Source: Jidongwangia harbinensis
GTDB taxonomy: Bacteria > Actinomycetota > Actinomycetes > Mycobacteriales > Micromonosporaceae
Length of the DNA stretch: 64,000 bases
Direction: 5' to 3'
Assembly: GCF_020216025.1 (NCBI RefSeq)
Contig: NZ_JAIWNC010000003.1
Coordinates: 62,001 to 126,000, forward strand
In this document: positions 49,739 through 58,723 of the stretch, piece by piece
How positions within the stretch are numbered: the stretch's first letter is position 1
Layout: every line of letters starts with the position of its first letter
Position numbers and translations under genes: made by a program
Notes under the pieces: generated by a model
What the model was told of the DNA's origin: nothing
Seen by the model: the letters and a program-made list of their open reading frames with translations, nothing else
The model's database searches: none

Positions 49739-51288
49739 TGACGATGCTGCCGGGTCCGCGGGAGACGGCGCAACGCTGGTGGCGTGCCGTCCGGTCCGCG
49801 GGCCCGGGCCGGCTGACGTACGAAGGCGTACTGGCCGTGGCCGTGGCCGCGGTCTCCGTGCTCGTCTCCTGGTGGCTCGACGACGGCTCACCGGCGTGGA
49901 TCGCGGCGAGCGCGGCGGCCATCCTCGTGCTGGTGCCGCTGCGCCTGGTGTTCCCGGCCGGGACGCTGCTCGCCGCGACCGCCCTGGGCGCCGCCGAGCC
50001 CACGACGAACCTCCTGCTCGTGGTGCTGTGCTTCTCGGCCGGCTACCGGATCCGCGGCACCGTCCGCACGGTCGCCGTGTTCGCCGTGGTGCTGCTCGCT
50101 CCGCTGGCCGCGGACCTGGGCACCACCGTGGACGGCGGGACCGGCGTCTGGATCCTGGCCCTGGCCGGTTTCCTGGTGGCGAACGTGCTGCCGGCGGTCG
50201 TCGGGCGGGTGGTGCGCCAGCGCCGTCAACTGCTCGACCTGCTGCAGGAACGCAACGTCCACCTGCGCAACGAACAGGGCGCGGTCGCGGACCGGGCCCG
50301 CGCCCGCGAACGGGCCCGGATCGCCGGCGAGATGCACGACTCGCTGGGCCACCGGCTCACCCTGATCTCGATGTACGCCGGCGCGCTGCGCTCCGCCACG
50401 GACCACCCGGACGCCACGGTGGAGGTGCTGCATCAGGCGTCGGTGACGGCGATGGCGGAACTCCGGCAGATCCTCGGCGTCCTGCGGCACGACGAGGACG
50501 ACGGGCCCGCCGAAGCCTCGGCTCTGGACGCGGTGGAGGACCTGGTCGCCGGCGCCCGGTCGGCCGGCGCACGGATCGAGCTGACCCGGACCGGTGCGCC
50601 GGTGGGCCTGCCGCCGATGGTGGAGCACGCCGCGTACCGCACGCTGCAGGAGGGCGTGACCAACGCGCTGCGGCACGCCCGCGGCAGCACCATCCGGATG
50701 ACCGTGCGCTACGAGCCGGACGCGCTGGTCGCCGAGGTCGTCAACGGTCCCGGCGCCCCGGCCGGCACCCCGACCGGCGGCCAGGGCCTGTACGGGCTGG
50801 CCGAACGCGTGCACCTCACCGGCGGGCTGCTCTACCACGGCCGGGAAGCCGACGGCGGGTACCGCCTCGCCGCCACGCTGCCGCTGGACGTACGGACGCC
50901 GGAACCGCACCTGCCGCCGCCCGACCCGGCGGACGCGATGATCGACGACCTGCACCGGGCCGCCCGGCGCCGGTCCCGCCGGTGGATCGCGGCGCTGGCG
51001 CTCGGTTCGCTGGCGGTGGTCGGACTCTGCTTCGGCGGTGGCGTGCTGCTGCTCCGCCAGCAGACGGTGAGCGCGGAGACGTTCGCGTCGCTCCGGGTCG
51101 GCGACGCCGAGGACCGGATCCGGGCGCGCCTGCCGGAACCGTCGGCGCCGGCGCCCGGCAGCCCGGCCGGCACCACCTGCCTCGACTACTCCGCCACCCC
51201 GCAGACGCCGCTGGGCGCGACGGACGCCTACTACCGGCTCTGTTTCCGCGACGGGGTACTGATCACCAAGGAGGGCGTCCGCCGATGA
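49738..51288 (+). CDS. Sensor histidine kinase with a C-terminal extracytoplasmic domain
   Basis: A 516-residue NarL-type kinase. Residues 1 to about 160 hold five or six membrane helices. The DHp/HisKA_3 region has [14 protein letters not shown] with phospho-accepting H200, and the ATPase part has [12 protein letters not shown] (N box) and [12 protein letters not shown] (about 346). Unusually, a further membrane helix (about 415-440) and an outer domain of about 75 residues with two cysteines follow the kinase domain, related to the preceding small protein. The response regulator overlaps its stop. Confidence 0.92.
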   Translation: MTMLPGPRETAQRWWRAVRSAGPGRLTYEGVLAVAVAAVSVLVSWWLDDGSPAWIAASAAAILVLVPLRLVFPAGTLLAATALGAAEPTTNLLLVVLCFSAGYRIRGTVRTVAVFAVVLLAPLAADLGTTVDGGTGVWILALAGFLVANVLPAVVGRVVRQRRQLLDLLQERNVHLRNEQGAVADRARARERARIAGEMHDSLGHRLTLISMYAGALRSATDHPDATVEVLHQASVTAMAELRQILGVLRHDEDDGPAEASALDAVEDLVAGARSAGARIELTRTGAPVGLPPMVEHAAYRTLQEGVTNALRHARGSTIRMTVRYEPDALVAEVVNGPGAPAGTPTGGQGLYGLAERVHLTGGLLYHGREADGGYRLAATLPLDVRTPEPHLPPPDPADAMIDDLHRAARRRSRRWIAALALGSLAVVGLCFGGGVLLLRQQTVSAETFASLRVGDAEDRIRARLPEPSAPAPGSPAGTTCLDYSATPQTPLGATDAYYRLCFRDGVLITKEGVRR

Positions 51289-51950
51289 CCGCCACCCCGA
51301 AACCGATCCGGGTCCTGGTCGCCGACGACGACGAACTCATCCGCGCCGGCATCGGTCTGATCCTGAGCCGGGTGCCCGGCGTCGAGGTGGTGGCCGAGGC
51401 CGTCGACGGGCAGCAGGCGATCGACCTGGCCGTCCGGCACCGCCCGCAGGTGGTCCTGCTGGACATCAAGATGCCGGTGCTCGACGGCCTGGCTGCGCTG
51501 CCCCGCCTCCGGGCCGGCTCGTCCGCGGCGGTGATCGTGCTGACCACGTTCGGCGAGGCGCAGTACATCGCCGAGGCGGTCGGTGCGGGCGTGGCCGGTT
51601 TCGTGCTGAAGAGTTCCGCCGCCGAGGAACTCGAGCCGGCGATCCGCGCCGCGGCGTCCGGCGACGCCTACCTCTCGCCGCCGGTCACCCGGCAGGCGAT
51701 GAGCCAGCTCCGGAAGTTCCGGCCGGGATCGGTGGCGTCCGCGGCGTCCCGGCTCGCCCAGCTGACCGACCGGGAACGGGAGGTCCTGGTATCGGTGGGG
51801 CGGGGCCTGTCGAACACGGCGATCAGCGAGGAACTGTTCATCTCGGAGAGCACCGTGAAGACCCACGTGAGCCGGATCCTGCTGAAGCTGGAGTGCGAGA
51901 ACCGGGTGCAGGCCGCGCTGCTCGTGCACCAGGCCGGCCTGCTGCGCTGA
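51285..51950 (+). CDS. NarL/LuxR-type response regulator
   Basis: A 221-residue response regulator. The receiver domain has the acidic cluster DDD (14-16), phospho-acceptor D60 in VLLDIKMP, the conserved T in VLTTFGE and K in [10 protein letters not shown]. The C-terminal LuxR-type helix-turn-helix ([43 protein letters not shown]) spans about 155-200. The ATG overlaps the kinase stop as ATGA, so the three genes form one operon. Targets unknown. Confidence 0.95.
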   Translation: MTATPKPIRVLVADDDELIRAGIGLILSRVPGVEVVAEAVDGQQAIDLAVRHRPQVVLLDIKMPVLDGLAALPRLRAGSSAAVIVLTTFGEAQYIAEAVGAGVAGFVLKSSAAEELEPAIRAAASGDAYLSPPVTRQAMSQLRKFRPGSVASAASRLAQLTDREREVLVSVGRGLSNTAISEELFISESTVKTHVSRILLKLECENRVQAALLVHQAGLLR

Positions 51951-52050
51951 GGCACGGCCGGCCGGCCCGTCCGCCCTCAGCGGAAGCGGTCGGCCCGGGC
52001 CCGATGCGCTGGCTACGCTGGCGGGACCCCTCAACCCGGTGGAGGCCACG

Positions 52051-52698
52051 GTGGAGCTGCGACACGACCCGATGCGCTGGCAACCCGCCCCGGACCGCTC
52101 CCCCGAGCCGTGGCCACCGGGACTGCCCGGCGGGCTGCAGGCCGGCCCGGGACTGCCCGGCTGGCTCGAGGAGCGACTGTTCGACCAGCGCATCGTCATG
52201 ATCCGCGGCCCGCTCACCACGGTGGCCGCCACGCAGGTCGCGGCCGCGCTGCTCACCCTGGACGCGACCGGTCCGGCGCCGGTGCAGCTGCACGTGGCCA
52301 GCTCGGCCGGTGAACTCGGCGCCGCACTGTCCGTGGTGGACGTGATGGACTCGCTGGCCGCGACGGTGCACGCCACGGTGACCTCGGAGGCCGGCGGCGC
52401 GGTGCTCGCGGTGCTGGCCGCGGCGGAACGCCGTTCGGCGTACCGGCACGCCCGCTTCAAGCTGGCCGAGCCCCGCGCGGCCGGGCTGACCGGCACCGCC
52501 GACGAGGTGGCCGCGGCCGCCGGGCAGCACCTGCGCGAGCTGGAGGAGGTCGTGCTGCGCCTGGTCGCGGTCACCGGCCAGACCCGCAGCCGGATCGAGG
52601 ACGACCTGGCGTCCGGCCGCAGCCTGTCCGCCGCGGAGGCGCGCGACTACGGCCTGATCGACACCGTGGTCGGAGACGACGCACGCGGGCCCTCCTGA
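52051..52698 (+). CDS. ClpP-like protein without catalytic Ser and His (pseudoprotease)
   Basis: A 215-residue protein with the ClpP fold: a handle helix EVVLRLVAVTGQTRSRIEDDL and the C-terminal AAEARDYGLIDTVVGD are clear. The active-site motifs are changed. The usual NSPGGS is ASSAGE, the nucleophile loop (normally QAASMAA) reads SEAGGAV with Gly in place of Ser, and the catalytic-His motif (normally IHQP) reads LAEP. It should therefore lack peptidase activity. The GTG at 52051 has GGAGG 5 bases upstream. Convergent with the L11 paralogue across a shared terminator. Role unknown; it may mix with true ClpP subunits. Confidence 0.82.
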   Translation: MELRHDPMRWQPAPDRSPEPWPPGLPGGLQAGPGLPGWLEERLFDQRIVMIRGPLTTVAATQVAAALLTLDATGPAPVQLHVASSAGELGAALSVVDVMDSLAATVHATVTSEAGGAVLAVLAAAERRSAYRHARFKLAEPRAAGLTGTADEVAAAAGQHLRELEEVVLRLVAVTGQTRSRIEDDLASGRSLSAAEARDYGLIDTVVGDDARGPS

Positions 52699-52716
52699 CC
52701 AGGAGGACCCGCGTGC
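52681..52716. terminator. Bidirectional terminator between the ClpP-like and L11-like genes
   Basis: Outer 9-bp perfect arms (gcacgcggg and cccgcgtgc) enclose a second stem (cctcctg/caggagg). It overlaps the ClpP-like stop codon and lies 13 bases from the L11-like stop, so it can serve both convergent genes. Confidence 0.8.
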
Positions 52717-52729
52717 GGTGAGCCGGAAC

Positions 52730-53155
52730 TTACTCGGCGACCTTGACACCCATCGAGCGGGCGGTGCCGGCCACGACCTTGACCGCGGCGTCGAGGTCGT
52801 TCGCGTTGAGGTCGGGCAGCTTACGCTCGGCGATCTCCTTGACCTGGGTGGCACTGAGCGTGCCGACGGTCTGGGTCGCCGGGTTCGACGCGCCGGACTG
52901 GATCCCCAGAGCCTTACGGATCAGGAAGCTGGTCGGCGGCGTCTTGTAGGTGAGCTGGTGGCTGCGGTCCTCGAAGACGCTGACGACGACCGGAATGATC
53001 TCGCCGCGGTTCTTCGACGTGGCCTCGTCGTACTCGACCTTCACGGCCCGCATGTTCGCGCCGGTCGGACCGAGCATCTTGCCGAGGTCGACCATCGCGG
53101 CGTTACCCGCCTCAAGCGCGAGGGTTACCTCATGGGTCTTCTTCTTGGGCGGCAT
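52730..53155 (-). CDS. Divergent ribosomal protein L11 paralogue (uL11 family)
   Basis: A 141-residue L11-family protein. The C-terminal rRNA-binding domain is well kept (YKTPPTSFLIRKALGI, LPDLNANDLDAAVKVVAGTARSMGVKV). The N-terminal domain is strongly changed: the usual AGxANPxPPVGPALGQxGVN is AGNAAMVDLGKMLGPTGAN, so the prolines that contact thiostrepton-like drugs are gone. A normal rplK sits beside rplA and nusG, and neither is here, so this is probably a second copy. AAGGAG lies 9 bases before the ATG. It may bind the same 23S rRNA site; function is inferred. Confidence 0.88.
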   Translation of the reverse strand: MPPKKKTHEVTLALEAGNAAMVDLGKMLGPTGANMRAVKVEYDEATSKNRGEIIPVVVSVFEDRSHQLTYKTPPTSFLIRKALGIQSGASNPATQTVGTLSATQVKEIAERKLPDLNANDLDAAVKVVAGTARSMGVKVAE

Positions 53156-53364
53156 TACGCAAAAGCTCCTTAGTGTGTGCTGCACGGGCCGAATACAGGG
53201 AGCTCGCCAGCAGCTGTACGCACGACAACCCCGAGACCTTACTACCGCGCCGGTTTCCGGGTCAAAACGGCGGCCTTGGTGCTCGGCAGCGGGCCTGGGT
53301 CTCGGGTTCCGCCGACAAGTGTAGCCCGCCCGCGACGTTCCCGGCCGAGTGCCCCGGCCCCGCC

Positions 53365-55263
53365 TCAGCCACTGGTCAACGACAGGTCGTCGGCGAGGAA
53401 CCACTCCCCCGCGTCCAGGTCCTTCGCATACACCGCCAGCGACAGGCTACCGCCCGACTTCACCGCCTTGACCTGCACCGACACCTGCTGCCAGCCGGTC
53501 GTCACGGCCTTGAGCGTGCCGGTGCGGTCGGTCACCGCCGCGCCGCCGGACGTCCACTCCCGCAACCGCACCACGACCTGCTGACCGACCGATCCCGGCC
53601 GCACCCACACCGACGCCGTGTACCGGGTGCCCGCCACGGTCCGCCGTACCCACCGGGGCTGGTCCTTGAAGCCGCTGGACAGGTTGTTGGCGCCGCGGCC
53701 GGCCGCGACCCGGACGCAGGCCCGGCCGGTGCGCGCGCCGGTGGTCACCCGGCCCACGGTCACCGACGCGGCCGGGCCGTGGCGGCCGCTCCAGCCCGCG
53801 AGGTCGGTCTCCAGACCGGGATTGGAGATCCACTCCTGGACGGGTACGGGCGTCCCGGACGGCCCCGGACCCGGCGGTGTGGGGCTCGCCGTGGGGCCCG
53901 GGCCGGTCGGCGTGGGCGCGGGCGTCGGAGCCGGCCCGGTCGGCGCGGGCGTGGGCGCCGGGGCGGGACCGGCCGGTGCCGGGAACGTGGTGGACCAGAC
54001 CGTGTCGCCGTACCCACAGGTGGCCTTGGTCCCCAGCTTCGGCCCGCACACCCAGCGCAGCGACAACCGGCCCGCCCCGGCGTCGTAGTCGCCGGCGAGC
54101 ACGCCCAGGTGGCTGAACCGCAGCAGCGACCCGGCGGCCGGCGACGGCAGGCTCACCGTGCCCTGCCCGCCGCCCGCGTTCGTGACGTGGGTCAGGCCGT
54201 GTACCGGCCCGAACACCTCCAGCGCGTGCACGTGGTGGGCCAGGTTCAGCACGTACTTACCGTCCGCACGCCCCGGCGCCGGGCTGTACCGCCGGGCCAG
54301 CGCGTCCAGCGCCGACCGGACCGCCGGATCCCAGCCGTTCGTGTTCAGGCTGGAGTACGCCGGCCGGTGCCCGTAGGTGATCACGAAGTCCACCTCCGGG
54401 TCCGCCTGCGCCCGCGCCAGCAGGGCGTCCGCGACCGGCTGCCAGTCCGCCATCGCGCCCGGCCACATCTCGGGGTAGCTGACGAACAGCACCCCGCCGG
54501 CCCGGAACCAGCCCCAGTCCTCACCCCGGCAGGTGTTCACCGACCCGGTGTACGGGCAGCCCGGCGCCGTCACCCGGGTGGGCGTGTCGAGCGCCAGCGT
54601 CTGCGGATTGGTCAGCTCGCTGCGGCCCTTGTAGTTGGCCAGCGAGTCGCGCGGCGTCCCGGCCGGCGCACCCGCGGTCGGCGACCCATACTCATGGTTG
54701 CCCCACACCGGCTGGAACGCCGCCCCGAGCGACCAGGCCTGCTGGTCGACGTAGTACGTGTGCACCGCCGCGGCACCGCACACGTTGGCCTCGGAGATGT
54801 CCCCGCCGTGCGTGACGAAACGCGGCGCCAGCCGGGCGATCAGCGCGTGCACGTCGGCCACCCACGGCTTGCACAGCGTGCTGGCCGTGTCGCCCACGTC
54901 GACCCAGCGGAAACTGCCCAGCGGCGCGGTCCGCAGCACGTGGTCGGCGCCGTCGGAGATCCGGTAGTGGTAGGCGGTGTCCGGGGCCAGGCCGGTCAGC
55001 TCCACCTCGCGGAACGGCCCGCCGGAATCCACCGGCAGGATCGCCGGCGCACCGGCCACCGCCTGGAAACCGTGCGCGGCGGTCGGCCCGTACTCGATGG
55101 TCGTCGCCGCGCCACGCCAGTTCACCACCACCGACCCGGGCGTCTCGCCGTACGAGTAGTGGATCTCGTCGACCGAGTCCGCCCCGGCTCCGGCCGGGGC
55201 GGCGTGCAGCAGCGCCGCGACCAGCCCGGCGACCACGGCCGGCACCACGCGCGGAGAGCCCAT
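53365..55263 (-). CDS. Secreted purple-acid-phosphatase-like metallophosphoesterase
   Basis: A 632-residue secreted enzyme. A signal peptide (VVPAVVAGLVAALLHAAPAGAGA) is followed by an Fn3-like domain typical of purple acid phosphatases and a calcineurin-like domain with metal motifs VDVGDTAS, THGGDISEA, WGNHEYG, YGHRPAYSS and HHVHALEV (about 115-400). A Pro/Thr/Gly-rich linker (about 440-480) leads to a C-terminal beta-sandwich, probably carbohydrate-binding. The substrate is likely an organic phosphate outside the cell. ATG at 55263 starts the signal peptide; the longer frame upstream overlaps the divergent typA promoter. Confidence 0.85.
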   Translation of the reverse strand: MGSPRVVPAVVAGLVAALLHAAPAGAGADSVDEIHYSYGETPGSVVVNWRGAATTIEYGPTAAHGFQAVAGAPAILPVDSGGPFREVELTGLAPDTAYHYRISDGADHVLRTAPLGSFRWVDVGDTASTLCKPWVADVHALIARLAPRFVTHGGDISEANVCGAAAVHTYYVDQQAWSLGAAFQPVWGNHEYGSPTAGAPAGTPRDSLANYKGRSELTNPQTLALDTPTRVTAPGCPYTGSVNTCRGEDWGWFRAGGVLFVSYPEMWPGAMADWQPVADALLARAQADPEVDFVITYGHRPAYSSLNTNGWDPAVRSALDALARRYSPAPGRADGKYVLNLAHHVHALEVFGPVHGLTHVTNAGGGQGTVSLPSPAAGSLLRFSHLGVLAGDYDAGAGRLSLRWVCGPKLGTKATCGYGDTVWSTTFPAPAGPAPAPTPAPTGPAPTPAPTPTGPGPTASPTPPGPGPSGTPVPVQEWISNPGLETDLAGWSGRHGPAASVTVGRVTTGARTGRACVRVAAGRGANNLSSGFKDQPRWVRRTVAGTRYTASVWVRPGSVGQQVVVRLREWTSGGAAVTDRTGTLKAVTTGWQQVSVQVKAVKSGGSLSLAVYAKDLDAGEWFLADDLSLTSG

Positions 55264-55510
55264 GGCATCATCCGAGCACCGCCGCGACGACCGCCGCACC
55301 GGAACCGGAGGGCCGCGGCCCATCGGCCGACCCGGCACCGGCCCCGGCGGCACGACTCCATCGACGACCGGGCCGAATCTCCGGGTCCGGGACGAGGCCG
55401 CCGCCGGTCGGCGTACGCTGCCCCGAATCCCCCTCCGGACGACCGCGAACGTGACGCAGGTGATTCCACCCCGGGGCGCAACAGCAACCCGGGCCGGGGA
55501 CAATGGTGCC

Positions 55511-57376
55511 ATGCAGACCCGCACCGACCTCCGCAACGTCGCCATCATCGCTCACGTCGACCATGGCAAAACCACCCTGGTCGACGCCATGCTGCGGCAG
55601 GGCGGACAGTTCCACGCACGCGCCGAGATGGGCGACCGTGTGATGGACTCCATGGACCTGGAGCGGGAAAAGGGCATCACCATTCTCGCCAAGAACACCG
55701 CGATCAGCTACCGGGGCACCGACGGTGAGAACGTCGTCATCAACATCATCGACACGCCCGGCCACGCCGACTTCGGCGGCGAGGTGGAACGCGGCCTGAC
55801 CATGGTCGACGGCGTCGTCCTGCTCGTCGACGCCAGCGAGGGGCCGCTCCCGCAGACCCGGTTCGTGCTCCGCAAGGCGCTCAAGGCCCGGATGCCGATC
55901 ATCCTGGTGATCAACAAGGTGGACCGCCCGGACGCCCGGATCAAGGAGGTCGTCGACGACACGTACGAACTCTTCCTGGACCTCGACGCCGACGAGCACC
56001 AGATCGAGTTCCCGATCGTCTACGCCTGCGCCCGCGACGGCGTCGCCTCGCTGACCGAGCCCAAGGACGGCACCGTCCCGGAGGACAGCGACACCCTGGA
56101 ACCGCTGTTCAAGACGATCCTGGAGACCATTCCGGCCCCGACCTTCACCGAGGACGCGCCGCTGCAGGCGCACGTCGTCAACCTCGACGCGTCGCCGTTC
56201 CTCGGCCGCCTGGCGCTCTGCCGGGTACGGGAGGGCACCATCCGCAAGGGCCAGACCGTGGCCTGGTGCCGCACCGACGGCACCATCGACAAGGTCCGCA
56301 TCTCCGAGCTGCTGATGACCGAGGGCCTCGAGCGCAAGCCCGCCGAGCAGGCCGGCCCGGGCGACATCATGGCGGTGGCCGGCATCCCGCAGATCATGAT
56401 CGGCGAGACCCTGGCGGACGCGGAGAACCCGATCCCGCTGCCGCTGATCACGGTCGACGAGCCGGCCATCTCGATGACCATCGGCACCAACCAGTCGCCG
56501 CTCGTCGGCCGGGTCAAGGGCGCCAAGGTCACCGCGCGCATGGTCAAGGACCGGCTCGACAAGGAACTGGTCGGCAACGTGTCGCTGCGCGTGCTGCCCA
56601 CCGAACGCCCCGACGCCTGGGAGGTGCAGGGCCGCGGCGAGCTGGCCCTCGCCATCCTGGTCGAGCAGATGCGCCGGGAGAACTACGAGCTCACCGTCGG
56701 CAAGCCCCAGGTCGTCACCCGCACCATCGACGGCAAGGTGCACGAGCCGGTCGAGCGCCTCACCATCGACGCCCCCGACGAGTACATGGGAGCGATCACC
56801 TCGCTGCTGGCCACCCGCAAGGGCCGGATGGAGCAGCTGGTCAACCACGGCACCGGCTGGATCCGGATGGAGTGGCTGGTGCCGGCCCGCGGGCTGATCG
56901 GCTTCCGCACCGAGTTCCTCACCGAGACCCGCGGCACCGGCATCCTGCACCACCTCTTCGAGGACTACGAGCCGTGGTTCGGCGAGCTGCGTACCCGCAA
57001 CAACGGCTCGCTGGTCGCCGACCGGGCCGGCGTGGTCACCGCGTTCGCCATGACCAACCTGCAGGAACGCGGCACGCTCTTCGTCGAGCCGACCACCGAG
57101 GTGTACGAGGGCATGATCGTCGGCGAGAACTCCCGCTCCGACGACATGGACGTCAACATCACCAAGGAGAAGAAGCTGACGAACATGCGTCAGTCGACCT
57201 CCGACGAGACCGAGAAGCTGATCCCGCCGCGCAAGCTCTCCCTGGAGCAGGCACTGGAGTTCTGCCGCGAGGACGAGTGCGTCGAGGTCACCCCCGTCGC
57301 GGTCCGGATCCGCAAGGTGGTGCTCGACCAGCAGACCCGCGGTCGCGCGGCGGCCCGCCGCAAGCACGCGCAGTAG
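55511..57376 (+). CDS. typA: TypA/BipA translational GTPase
   Basis: A 621-residue GTPase related to EF-G that helps ribosome assembly and stress growth. G motifs: AHVDHGKTT (about 14-22), DTPGHADF and NKVDRPDAR. The domain III-V region and the BipA-specific C-terminal segment ([28 protein letters not shown], about 545-572) are present. It begins with an ATG at 55511, divergent from the phosphoesterase gene. A strong terminator follows. Confidence 0.97.
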   Translation: MQTRTDLRNVAIIAHVDHGKTTLVDAMLRQGGQFHARAEMGDRVMDSMDLEREKGITILAKNTAISYRGTDGENVVINIIDTPGHADFGGEVERGLTMVDGVVLLVDASEGPLPQTRFVLRKALKARMPIILVINKVDRPDARIKEVVDDTYELFLDLDADEHQIEFPIVYACARDGVASLTEPKDGTVPEDSDTLEPLFKTILETIPAPTFTEDAPLQAHVVNLDASPFLGRLALCRVREGTIRKGQTVAWCRTDGTIDKVRISELLMTEGLERKPAEQAGPGDIMAVAGIPQIMIGETLADAENPIPLPLITVDEPAISMTIGTNQSPLVGRVKGAKVTARMVKDRLDKELVGNVSLRVLPTERPDAWEVQGRGELALAILVEQMRRENYELTVGKPQVVTRTIDGKVHEPVERLTIDAPDEYMGAITSLLATRKGRMEQLVNHGTGWIRMEWLVPARGLIGFRTEFLTETRGTGILHHLFEDYEPWFGELRTRNNGSLVADRAGVVTAFAMTNLQERGTLFVEPTTEVYEGMIVGENSRSDDMDVNITKEKKLTNMRQSTSDETEKLIPPRKLSLEQALEFCREDECVEVTPVAVRIRKVVLDQQTRGRAAARRKHAQ

Positions 57377-57387
57377 CACCAACCACA

Positions 57388-57422
57388 GGGGGTACGGCTG
57401 ACGCCAGCCGTACCCCCTTTTT
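57388..57422. terminator. Terminator after typA
   Basis: A 12-bp perfect stem (gggggtacggct and complement) with a 6-base loop, followed by five T on the plus strand. It also faces the end of the convergent hxlR-type gene. Confidence 0.9.
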
Positions 57423-57426
57423 GGGC

Positions 57427-57831
57427 TCAGCGCGTGGCGTCGTGGCGGGCCTGGGCCTCCTGCAGCGCCGGCGCGTTGGCGCCGAACCAGTGGATGAGCG
57501 CGCACAGCGGCCCGGCGAGGTCCGCGCCCAGAGCGGTCAGCGAGTAGGTGACCTGCGGCGGCACCGTCGGCTCCACGGCCCGGTGGACCAGGCCCGCACG
57601 CACCAGCGCCTTCAGATTGTGCGACAGCATCTTCTGACTCACCCCCTCCACCCGGGTGGCCAGCGCCGAGAAACGGTGCGGTCCGGTGACCAGTGCCGCC
57701 AGGATCAGCGTCGCCCATCGCGTCATCACCTGGTCCATGACGGCACGGCCGGGACAGTCTCGGGCGAACGTGTCGCGGGTAAGCAACGTGCGCGCGGTCT
57801 CCAGCGTTTCGGCCTGATGGGTCACCGTCAT
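57427..57831 (-). CDS. HxlR-family transcriptional regulator
   Basis: A 134-residue MarR-like winged-helix regulator of the HxlR group. The single N-terminal cysteine (FARDCPGRAVMDQVMTRW) and the DNA-binding region HRFSALATRVEGVSQKMLSHNLKALVRAGLVHR (about 52-85) match the family; such cysteines can sense electrophiles or oxidants. It is divergent from an SDR gene across 100 bases, the usual arrangement for a regulator and its target. The ATG at 57831 gives the normal N-terminus. Confidence 0.9.
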   Translation of the reverse strand: MTVTHQAETLETARTLLTRDTFARDCPGRAVMDQVMTRWATLILAALVTGPHRFSALATRVEGVSQKMLSHNLKALVRAGLVHRAVEPTVPPQVTYSLTALGADLAGPLCALIHWFGANAPALQEAQARHDATR

Positions 57832-57931
57832 GCCAGGAGCTTACGAAAAGGTGCCTTCTTTCCGAAAGAGAGTGCGGTGCCTAGCGTCGTGGTCGAGGCG
57901 GGACGGACCCGCCACTCAGACGGGGAGCACC

Positions 57932-58678
57932 ATGGGAACTCTGACCGGACGCAGCGCCGTGGTCACCGGCGGCGCCAAGGGCATCGGGGCGGGAATCGCG
58001 CGGTCGCTGGCCGCGGCCGGCGCCCGGGTGGTGGTCAACTACGTGTCGGACGCCGAGGCGGCCGGCCGAGTCGTCGCCGGCATCGAGCACGCCGGCGGCC
58101 GCGCCATCGCGGTGCCGGCCGACATCCGCCGGCCGGACGACGTCGAGCGGCTGATCGGCACCGCCGAGAGCACCTTCGGCGTCCCGGACGTGCTGGTGAA
58201 CAACGCCGGCGTGTACGGTTTCGGCCCGCTGGAGGCGATGACCCCGGAAGAATTCCACCGCCAGATCGACACGAACCTGCTCGGTCCGTTCCTCACCATG
58301 CAGGCGTTCGCCGGGCGGGCCCGGCCGGGCGCCTCCGTCGTCAACATCGCCACCGCCGGCATCTCCACGACCCCGCCGTACACCTCGCTCTACACCGCCA
58401 CCAAGGCGGCGCTGGCGGCGGCGACGTCGGTGCTCGCCAAGGAACTCGCGCCCCGCGGCATCCGGGTGAACGCGATCGCGGCCAGCCCGTCCGACACCCA
58501 CGGCACCCGCGCCATGGGCTTCGTCGGCTCCCCGGCCGAGGCGGAGGCGGTCGCCGGCATCCCGTTGGGGCGTCTCGGCGTACCCGAGGATGTGGGCCCG
58601 GTCGTCGCCTTCCTGGCCTCCGACGACGCGCGCTGGATCACCGGCGACGTCATCTTCGCCTCCGGCGGCCAGCACTGA
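57932..58678 (+). CDS. Short-chain dehydrogenase/reductase
   Basis: A 248-residue classical SDR. The cofactor motif is TGGAKGIGAGIA (about 13-24), NNAG is present at about 91, and the catalytic Tyr and Lys are in SLYTATKAAL (Y and K about 153 and 157). NADP(H) is likely because of the basic/NYVS segment after strand 2. Substrate unknown; it is probably controlled by the divergent HxlR regulator. GGGGAG lies 5 bases before the ATG. Confidence 0.92.
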   Translation: MGTLTGRSAVVTGGAKGIGAGIARSLAAAGARVVVNYVSDAEAAGRVVAGIEHAGGRAIAVPADIRRPDDVERLIGTAESTFGVPDVLVNNAGVYGFGPLEAMTPEEFHRQIDTNLLGPFLTMQAFAGRARPGASVVNIATAGISTTPPYTSLYTATKAALAAATSVLAKELAPRGIRVNAIAASPSDTHGTRAMGFVGSPAEAEAVAGIPLGRLGVPEDVGPVVAFLASDDARWITGDVIFASGGQH

Positions 58679-58723
58679 CCTGCCGTCCCCGGCCGGCGCA
58701 CCCGCCGGCCGGGAGGGGCGGCG

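Noticed and set aside
53156..53364. Possible riboswitch or tRNA upstream of the L11 paralogue
   Set aside because: No cloverleaf or known aptamer blocks could be drawn; left as ordinary leader.
55268..57718. 816-residue reverse-strand open frame
   Set aside because: Antisense to typA; typical shadow composition.
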